From the NCBI GenBank assembly GCA_002697005.1, contig NZUD01000058.1:1-10186 (forward strand): DNA of 10,186 nucleotides, read 5' to 3'. Every line of letters begins with the position of its first letter. Within the stretch, counting starts at the first letter, position 1. The DNA is from Chloroflexota bacterium (lineage in GTDB: Bacteria; Chloroflexota; Dehalococcoidia; UBA3495). Positions 5,594 to 10,186 of the stretch are shown here, piece by piece. The notes beneath the pieces were generated by a model. It made no database searches, was not told the origin of the DNA, and worked only from the letters and a program-made list of their open reading frames with translations. Both the position numbers and the translations under genes were made by a program.

Positions 5594-6573
5594 TAGATTC
5601 GTCCCCCGGCTTCTTCTATTATCTTCACAAGATTGGCGGCGGCGGCTTCGGGCTCAGGTGCTGATGCCACGGCGGCGGTGAGACAGATAGCATCTGCGCC
5701 AGCTTCCACGACTGACGCTATGTTGTTTGCATTGATCCCACCGATGGCCACCAGTGGCGTTTGGGCGCTGTCCTTGGCGATGCGCAACTGCTCGACGCCC
5801 CTGGGCGCGCGGCCCAGATTCTTACCGGTGGTGTTGGTATTGAAGACTGCGCCAAAAGCCACGTGGTCGGCGCCCATCTGCTCTGACTCGACTAGTTGTT
5901 CGATATCACGGTTGGATCGGCCCAAGACCTGTCCAGGACTGAGTACTTGACGGGCCTGGTCGACAGGGATGTCAGATTGCCCAACGTGCACCCCAGTCGA
6001 GCCGATGATGGCCGCGATATCGACATGATCGTTGACGATCAACGAGACGCCTGAGTCCGCGCAGAGTTTCTGTAGCTCGAAAGCTAATCGCAAAGATTCG
6101 CCTTTGTCCCGTAGTTTATCTCTGAGTTGAAGCATGCGTGCTCCACCTCTGACCGAAGCCTGTGCGATGGCCAGTGGCTCGCGGCCACCGGTCACCCTAG
6201 GGTCGATTATCACGTACAGACCACTTACCAAGTCGGCCTTTTCTTTGCGGACCGTTGAACCGAGTTGGGCTGCTAGGTCTTCTAATATCCGGGTAATCCC
6301 AACCATTGTTTCCCAGCCCAATGGGTTAGCAGAAGAGGATTCATTCAGATGGGATAGAAGGTTTGAGGCTGCTCTGATCAGTTCCAGGGTTTGTTGGGCC
6401 GTAGCGGGCGGGCCATCGCTCACGTTGTTCACGGTCGGCAAGGAAGGAATGATATCCCGTAAGTTCCGCAAGGTAGGAACAGGCGATTGTACAGGTGCGA
6501 CGAACCTGGAGGCGGCTTCCAAGCAGTGGAAGATCGCCTGGTAGCGGCTATGATCAAGACTCGGGTTGGTCAC
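5593..6573 (-). CDS. thiE: thiamine phosphate synthase with ~115-residue N-terminal extension
   Basis: Residues 118-325 form a TenI/ThiE TIM barrel that joins HMP-diphosphate and thiazole phosphate to thiamine phosphate. Motifs: LYVIIDP (119-125), MLQLRDK (147-153), IVNDHVDIA (179-187), GVHVGQSD (194-201), GRSN (218-221), GADHVAFGAVFNTNTTGK (234-251) and PLVAIGGI (273-280). These cover the diphosphate- and Mg-binding loops, so the enzyme looks active. At 326 residues it is about 115 longer than typical ThiE. The extension has a helical, low-complexity-linked look (residues 1-28, a Pro-rich link, 57-80, 86-106) and I recognise no family; it is unlike the cyanobacterial DANldRAREGLR-type extension. 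The start is GTG 6573, overlapping the preceding fmdB-like stop as GTGA; the next methionine (90) would destroy the frame-start overlap. No other thiamine gene and no TPP riboswitch is visible in the window. Confidence 0.88.
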   Translation of the reverse strand: MTNPSLDHSRYQAIFHCLEAASRFVAPVQSPVPTLRNLRDIIPSLPTVNNVSDGPPATAQQTLELIRAASNLLSHLNESSSANPLGWETMVGITRILEDLAAQLGSTVRKEKADLVSGLYVIIDPRVTGGREPLAIAQASVRGGARMLQLRDKLRDKGESLRLAFELQKLCADSGVSLIVNDHVDIAAIIGSTGVHVGQSDIPVDQARQVLSPGQVLGRSNRDIEQLVESEQMGADHVAFGAVFNTNTTGKNLGRAPRGVEQLRIAKDSAQTPLVAIGGINANNIASVVEAGADAICLTAAVASAPEPEAAAANLVKIIEEAGGRI

Positions 6574-6911
6574 AACTCCATGCCTTTGGGTGTCTCTCCG
6601 GACCGGGCGGCGTCGATGTTGTCCCGCACGGATTTCGGCATCTCCTTGCCGAATTTACTGTAAGCGTCTTCCACTCCCCGGCCGATATTACCGGGATCGT
6701 TGTAGTAATCGGGAGACCGGTGTTCGTTGCCGGAGAGAGAACTCCGGTGGACCGACGAGACCGTCTTTCCCAAGGCGAAGGAAGACATGCGCCGTTCCAT
6801 GTCCTTGCTTTGGCAATGGGAACAGGCGGCTTCGAGCTCGTTGTTGATTGACCTTAGGAAGAACGAGGTGAGCTTAGTGCAGGCCTGACACCGGTATTCG
6901 TAGATAGGCAT
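6570..6911 (-). CDS. FmdB-family zinc ribbon protein 2
   Basis: The 113-residue protein begins MPIYEYRCQAC and has CxxC pairs C8/C11 and C30/C33, the FmdB/CxxC_CXXC_SSSS zinc ribbon (about residues 1-42). The family is named after FmdB of methanogen formylmethanofuran dehydrogenase clusters, but most bacterial members are uncharacterised; regulatory or small-molecule-binding roles have been proposed. The tail (45-113) is hydrophilic and probably disordered, with VEDAYSKFGKEMPKSVRDNI perhaps forming a helix. ATG 6911 has GGGAG (6921-6925) at 9 bases. That site lies in a small hairpin, GGAGA-AAC-TCTCC (6912-6924), that could mask it. It is a diverged paralogue of the next upstream gene and overlaps thiE by 4 bases. 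Confidence 0.85.
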   Translation of the reverse strand: MPIYEYRCQACTKLTSFFLRSINNELEAACSHCQSKDMERRMSSFALGKTVSSVHRSSLSGNEHRSPDYYNDPGNIGRGVEDAYSKFGKEMPKSVRDNIDAARSGETPKGMEL

Positions 6912-6928
6912 GGAGAGTTTCTCCCGAA

Positions 6929-6959
6929 AGCTGACGGCCCTAGCTGAGGGCTGTCAGCT
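6929..6959 (-). other. intercistronic hairpin between the two fmdB-like genes
   Basis: Positions 6929-6941 pair with 6947-6959 as a 13-bp stem with one G-U-type mismatch around a 5-base loop. The stem contains the first two bases read after... more exactly, two bases of the upstream gene's TAG stop (6958-6960). No T-run follows on the minus strand, so it is a poor terminator and better suited to mRNA stabilisation, attenuation or processing. Confidence 0.55.
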
Positions 6960-7272
6960 ACGAATTCTTGATGTCCTTGCGTTCGCGGTTGAAGTCGGGC
7001 GTTGTCTGGCCGCCCATCTCCTTTTTGATCCGCCCCATGTAGTTGTCAATGCTGGCGGAGTCGCTTTCATTGACGTCCCTCATGGTCTCTTGGCTGGGAG
7101 TCCAGTTGAGACTATCACCCCAGGAACCACGGAAGGAGAACTTGGAGATGATCTTCTCCATATTCACGCTTTGACAGTGATCACAGGCCGGCTGGTTTCC
7201 ACCGGACGTGGTTCGGACCAGGACAGAAGTGACTTCTTGGCAGTCGCCGCAGCGGTATTCGTAAAGGGGCAC
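6958..7272 (-). CDS. FmdB-family zinc ribbon protein 1
   Basis: This is the first gene of the minus-strand operon. Its 104 residues begin MPLYEYRCGDC and carry the zinc-ribbon cysteines C8/C11 and C30/C33 with the same spacing as the downstream paralogue. The tails differ: this one is Ser/Asn/Asp-rich, with NYMGRIKKEMGGQ near residues 77-89. The pattern of a shared ribbon and unlike tails suggests an old duplication with divergent partners. The start is GTG (7272); only a weak GGA lies about 8 bases upstream, and the N-terminal MPxYEYRC motif fixes the start. A 46-base gap with a hairpin separates it from the second copy. Function is not established for bacterial members. Confidence 0.84.
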   Translation of the reverse strand: MPLYEYRCGDCQEVTSVLVRTTSGGNQPACDHCQSVNMEKIISKFSFRGSWGDSLNWTPSQETMRDVNESDSASIDNYMGRIKKEMGGQTTPDFNRERKDIKNS

Positions 7273-7321
7273 TAGATCAGTCCATTTAGGGCAAGATTAC
7301 CTGTTTTGGAATTGTGCCCCC

Positions 7322-7330
7322 ATTTTAACA
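7322..7330 (-). promoter_or_regulatory. extended -10 promoter candidate for the fmdB-fmdB-thiE-translin operon
   Basis: The minus strand reads TGTTAAAAT: an extended -10 TGn followed by TAAAAT (5/6 match). The start point would be near 7315, leaving a leader of about 43 nt before GTG 7272. No good -35 is present, which an extended -10 can tolerate. Confidence 0.4.
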
Positions 7331-7546
7331 TGAGCAAATTCGGGTAGATCCATCCAGCCAATAACACCTTTCGTCTTGAGGCGATATAAGAGGGTGCATC
7401 GGTCGAGTTTGCGTTGGCAGTCAACCCCTACCAATCCTAATGGTGGTTCGATGGGCTCAGTACGAATGGTTTTCCATATGAAATTGAGGCAATGGAAATC
7501 GCCTTCAAGGGCTGCCGCGGATGGAGCTAGTCAGGATTGGCTAATG

Positions 7547-7552
7547 TATAAT
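7547..7552 (+). promoter_or_regulatory. candidate -10 element for polA
   Basis: A perfect TATAAT follows ATG (ATGTATAAT), with no clear -35. Transcription would begin near 7559, about 64 bases before the preferred polA start at 7623. This argues against the in-frame ATG at 7551, which lies inside the hexamer. Confidence 0.42.
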
Positions 7553-7622
7553 GCGGCCACTTGAGCCGCTGGATTTATACACTGACGACGGCTTTCGACC
7601 CGGACTGTGCCGAGGTGGCGCC

Positions 7623-10186
7623 ATGGCGGATGAACAAGCTCATACATTGCCTCTATTCGGCGACGACCAACCGGAAGTCTCCGAGGCTCCCTCTGCCAAA
7701 GGATTGGAGGCCGCCAAAGAACGCGAGCCGCTGTTGATGATTATGGACGGCCACGCTATGGTCCACCGTTCTTTCCGGGCGATATCCACTCAACGGCATC
7801 TGACGGTGAACGCCACTGGCGAAGATGTGACTGGAGTGTACGGGTTCGCTAACGTGTTCCTGCGCGCATTGAATGAGTGGAATCCCGCTTATTGCGCCAT
7901 CGCATTCGATATGTCGGCCCCCACCTTCCGGCATAAACAGTTCCCGGACTACAAGGCCCAGCGAGAGGCCACTCCCGAAGAACTGCGCCCGCAGTTTGGC
8001 CGCGTGAAACAGTTGATGGAAGCTTTTGGCGTCGCCGTATACGAACTGGAAGGTTGGGAAGCGGATGACGTCATCGGCACCCTTTCGGCCCAGGCAGAGA
8101 AGATTGGCCTGGACTCCGTCATCCTCACCGGAGACAGGGACACTTTTCAGTTGATCTCCCCCAAGGTAAGGGTAGATCTCGCTTCCAGCATCCAGGACCG
8201 GCGTGTCTACGACGAAGCTGAACTGTCGGAACGCTATTCAGGGCTCACCGCCTCACAGCAGACCGATTTCAAGGCTCTGTTGGGTGACAATTCTGACAAC
8301 ATACCGGGTGTGCCCAAAGTAGGCGAGAAGACGGCCATCGCACTGCTCAACGATTACCAGAGCCTCGAGGGCATATACGAGCACATAGACGATGTAAGCC
8401 GGCCTAGCGTTAGGCAGTCTCTGGAGGAGTTCAAAGACCGTGCATTCTCCAACCGTGATCTGATGACCATCGACCGGGAGAGCCCGGTGGAATTAGATCT
8501 GGAAAAGGCCAGGTTTGGTGACTTCGACCGGAACTCCGTGGTCCAGCTGATGACGGAACTAGAGTTCTTCACGGTCATCCCTCGCATCCCCGAGACGGGC
8601 TCGCAGGTGGTGGTGGATGCGGATGCGACTCCAACCCAGGCGCCCGGTGAAGGTGCAGACTATACCGTAGTGCAGACTAAAGTGCAGCTGGAACATATGT
8701 TGGACACGCTGCACGAGGCCGGCAGATTCTCCTTCGATACTGAGACCACAGGTCTAGACGCTGTTCAGGCCGGGTTAGTAGGCCTGAGTTTCTCTACTTC
8801 GCCATCGGTAGCCTGGTACGTACCAGTAGGGCACCAGGAGGGCGAGCAGATACCTTTGGAAGAAGTCCTGGCAGCGGTGCGTCCGCTGTTTGAGTCGCCG
8901 GATATCAGCAAGTGCGCCCACAACGCAAATTACGACATGACGATACTTGCCAGCCACGGCATCGAATGCCAGGGAGTTGATTTCGACACCATGGTCGCCG
9001 CTCACCTTTTAAGCCGCGGACAACTGGGTCTGAAGAATCTGGCTCTGGATGTACTGGGCCAAGAGATGACTCCCATCACGGAGTTGATCGGCACCGGGCG
9101 CAAGCAGGTTTCGTTCGATCAAGTTGACATAACTGTGGCAGCGCCGTACGCAGCAGCAGATGCAGATATGACAGGCCGGCTGAGGTTGGCATTCGAGGAA
9201 CCGGTGGTACGAGAGGCTATGAGCTCATTGATGACCGACATGGAGATGCCGTTGGTGCCGGTACTGGTGACCATGCAACGGCACGGCATCAAGCTGGACG
9301 CAGCTGCCTTACGGGAGATGTCTGAAGATCTGCGAGAGCAGATGTTCCAGACGGAAGAGGAACTGTACAAGTCTATTGGCCACACAGTGAATATTAACTC
9401 CCCTCAGCAATTGAGCGACCTGCTTTTCAATGAGATCGGTCTGCCTAAGACCAAACGGACGAAGACCGGCTATTCCACTGACGCCAACTCCCTGGAGGGC
9501 TTGAAAGGCCTGCATCCGGTGGTGGATCAGATACTGGACTACCGTCAGGTTTCGAAGCTTAAATCGACTTATGTCGATGCACTGCCAGATATGGTGAATC
9601 CGGCAACGGGCCGTGTGCATACCAGCTACAATCAGACCGGATCAGCGACGGGGCGCATGTCCAGTAGTGACCCGAACTTGCAGAACATCCCCATACGCAC
9701 CGAGTTGGGCCGACAGGTTAGAAAGGCGTTTGTTGCAGACGGAGCTCCCGACTGGTTGCTGTTCTCGGCAGACTATTCACAGATTGAATTGCGGGTTCTG
9801 GCCCACATTTCCCAGGATCCAGGCCTGCTTGAGGCTTTCCAGCGAGGCGAGGATATTCACTCGTCCACTGCCTCTTTGATGTTTGAAGTGCCGCTGAACG
9901 AGGTTAATGCTGAGCAGAGACGTATCGCCAAGGTGCTTAATTTTGGAGTGATCTATGGACTGTCTCCCCACGGTATATCTCAGCAGACTGGCTTCAGCCG
10001 AGAGGAAGGAGCATCGTTCATCGAGAACTACTTCAGCAAGTACCCAGGCATCAACGACTACTTGGAGCAGGTGAAGGTAAAAGCCAGGACAGACCAATAC
10101 GTGGAGACCTTGCTGGGGCGTCGTCGCTACCTGCCAGACATCAATAGCCCCAATTTCAACGTGCGCGGTGGAGCGGAGCGCATGGC
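7623..10186 (+). CDS. polA: DNA polymerase I, C-terminus beyond right edge
   Basis: The frame gives 854 residues and runs off the edge; a full PolA is about 930. The 5' nuclease domain (about 36-320) has D42, D96, the EADD acids E146, D148 and D149, then GDRD (D171, D173), D222/D225 and the helix-hairpin GVPKVGEKTA. The 3'-5' exonuclease (about 345-530) keeps all motifs: FDTETTG (D372, E374), NANYD (D438) and YAAAD (Y509, D513), so proofreading is probably intact. In the polymerase domain, motif A is DYSQIELR (D717) and motif B is RRIAKVLNFGVIYG (K770, F774, Y778); F774 matches E. coli F762. Motif C (HDE) lies beyond the window. The start is ATG 7623 with GAGGTG 5 bases upstream. About 36 residues precede the usual PLLxxxDG start, a longer leader than in E. 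coli. Function: gap filling, Okazaki primer removal and repair. Confidence 0.97.
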   Translation, partial: MADEQAHTLPLFGDDQPEVSEAPSAKGLEAAKEREPLLMIMDGHAMVHRSFRAISTQRHLTVNATGEDVTGVYGFANVFLRALNEWNPAYCAIAFDMSAPTFRHKQFPDYKAQREATPEELRPQFGRVKQLMEAFGVAVYELEGWEADDVIGTLSAQAEKIGLDSVILTGDRDTFQLISPKVRVDLASSIQDRRVYDEAELSERYSGLTASQQTDFKALLGDNSDNIPGVPKVGEKTAIALLNDYQSLEGIYEHIDDVSRPSVRQSLEEFKDRAFSNRDLMTIDRESPVELDLEKARFGDFDRNSVVQLMTELEFFTVIPRIPETGSQVVVDADATPTQAPGEGADYTVVQTKVQLEHMLDTLHEAGRFSFDTETTGLDAVQAGLVGLSFSTSPSVAWYVPVGHQEGEQIPLEEVLAAVRPLFESPDISKCAHNANYDMTILASHGIECQGVDFDTMVAAHLLSRGQLGLKNLALDVLGQEMTPITELIGTGRKQVSFDQVDITVAAPYAAADADMTGRLRLAFEEPVVREAMSSLMTDMEMPLVPVLVTMQRHGIKLDAAALREMSEDLREQMFQTEEELYKSIGHTVNINSPQQLSDLLFNEIGLPKTKRTKTGYSTDANSLEGLKGLHPVVDQILDYRQVSKLKSTYVDALPDMVNPATGRVHTSYNQTGSATGRMSSSDPNLQNIPIRTELGRQVRKAFVADGAPDWLLFSADYSQIELRVLAHISQDPGLLEAFQRGEDIHSSTASLMFEVPLNEVNAEQRRIAKVLNFGVIYGLSPHGISQQTGFSREEGASFIENYFSKYPGINDYLEQVKVKARTDQYVETLLGRRRYLPDINSPNFNVRGGAERM

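Larger units (their letters stand above)
7273..7622. other. divergent intergenic region between fmdB operon and polA
   Basis: These 350 bases hold the outward-facing candidate promoters listed separately (7322-7330 minus and 7547-7552 plus). Between them I see no tRNA, strong hairpin, repeat array or coding pattern. An open frame across 7376-7564 has no family-like motif and no good ribosome binding site, and overlaps the polA promoter. Confidence 0.5.

Noticed and set aside
6929..6959. Intrinsic terminator after the first fmdB-like gene
   Set aside because: The stem is good but no U-run follows on the minus strand, and the next gene begins within 20 bases; read instead as an intercistronic hairpin.
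7376..7564. Short plus-strand gene ahead of polA
   Set aside because: It overlaps the candidate polA promoter, lacks a Shine-Dalgarno sequence and has no family-like sequence.

Overview
The window (about 53% G+C by eye) is compact bacterial chromosome with short intergenic gaps, several divergent gene pairs and a mix of ATG and GTG starts. The gene set suggests an environmental Chloroflexota bacterium of the Dehalococcoidia/SAR202 type: a DUF3090 protein, two FmdB zinc ribbons, a ThiE with a long N-terminal extension next to a prokaryotic translin, and several aromatic or small-molecule catabolism genes. This placement is inferred from family content. No rRNA, tRNA, CRISPR array or intact mobile element was seen.

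Layout. Positions 1-385 (-) are the N-terminal part of a DUF3090 protein that runs off the left edge. Divergent from it, 556-966 (+) encodes a GlcG/HbpS-like protein, closed by a strong intrinsic terminator (994-1037). A possible short ORF with a good Shine-Dalgarno sequence but an ATC in start position follows at 1057-1248. A RidA-family gene (1229-1678, -) diverges from an amidohydrolase-2 gene (1848-2672, +). Convergent with the amidohydrolase is a minus-strand pair: a gentisate/salicylate-type 1,2-dioxygenase (3759-4835) followed by a metallo-beta-lactamase-fold hydrolase (2894-3715), driven by a sigma70-like promoter at 4887-4915. Upstream of that pair lies a tightly packed minus-strand operon: fmdB-like 1 (6958-7272), fmdB-like 2 (6570-6911), extended thiE (5593-6573) and a TRAX-like translin (4943-5593). 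Its last two junctions are overlapping codons (GTGA and TAATG). Divergent from the operon is polA (7623 to the right edge, +), cut before polymerase motif C.

How the genes fit together. The bicupin dioxygenase, MBL hydrolase, amidohydrolase, RidA protein and GlcG/HbpS-like protein form a plausible catabolic neighbourhood: ring cleavage of a hydroxylated aromatic acid, hydrolysis of the product, and clearance of reactive by-products. The substrate cannot be read from the sequence. The second theme is the fmdB-fmdB-thiE-translin operon, which couples a thiamine phosphate synthase translationally to a translin that keeps the TRAX ExxE active-site spacing. This is the most unusual arrangement in the window.
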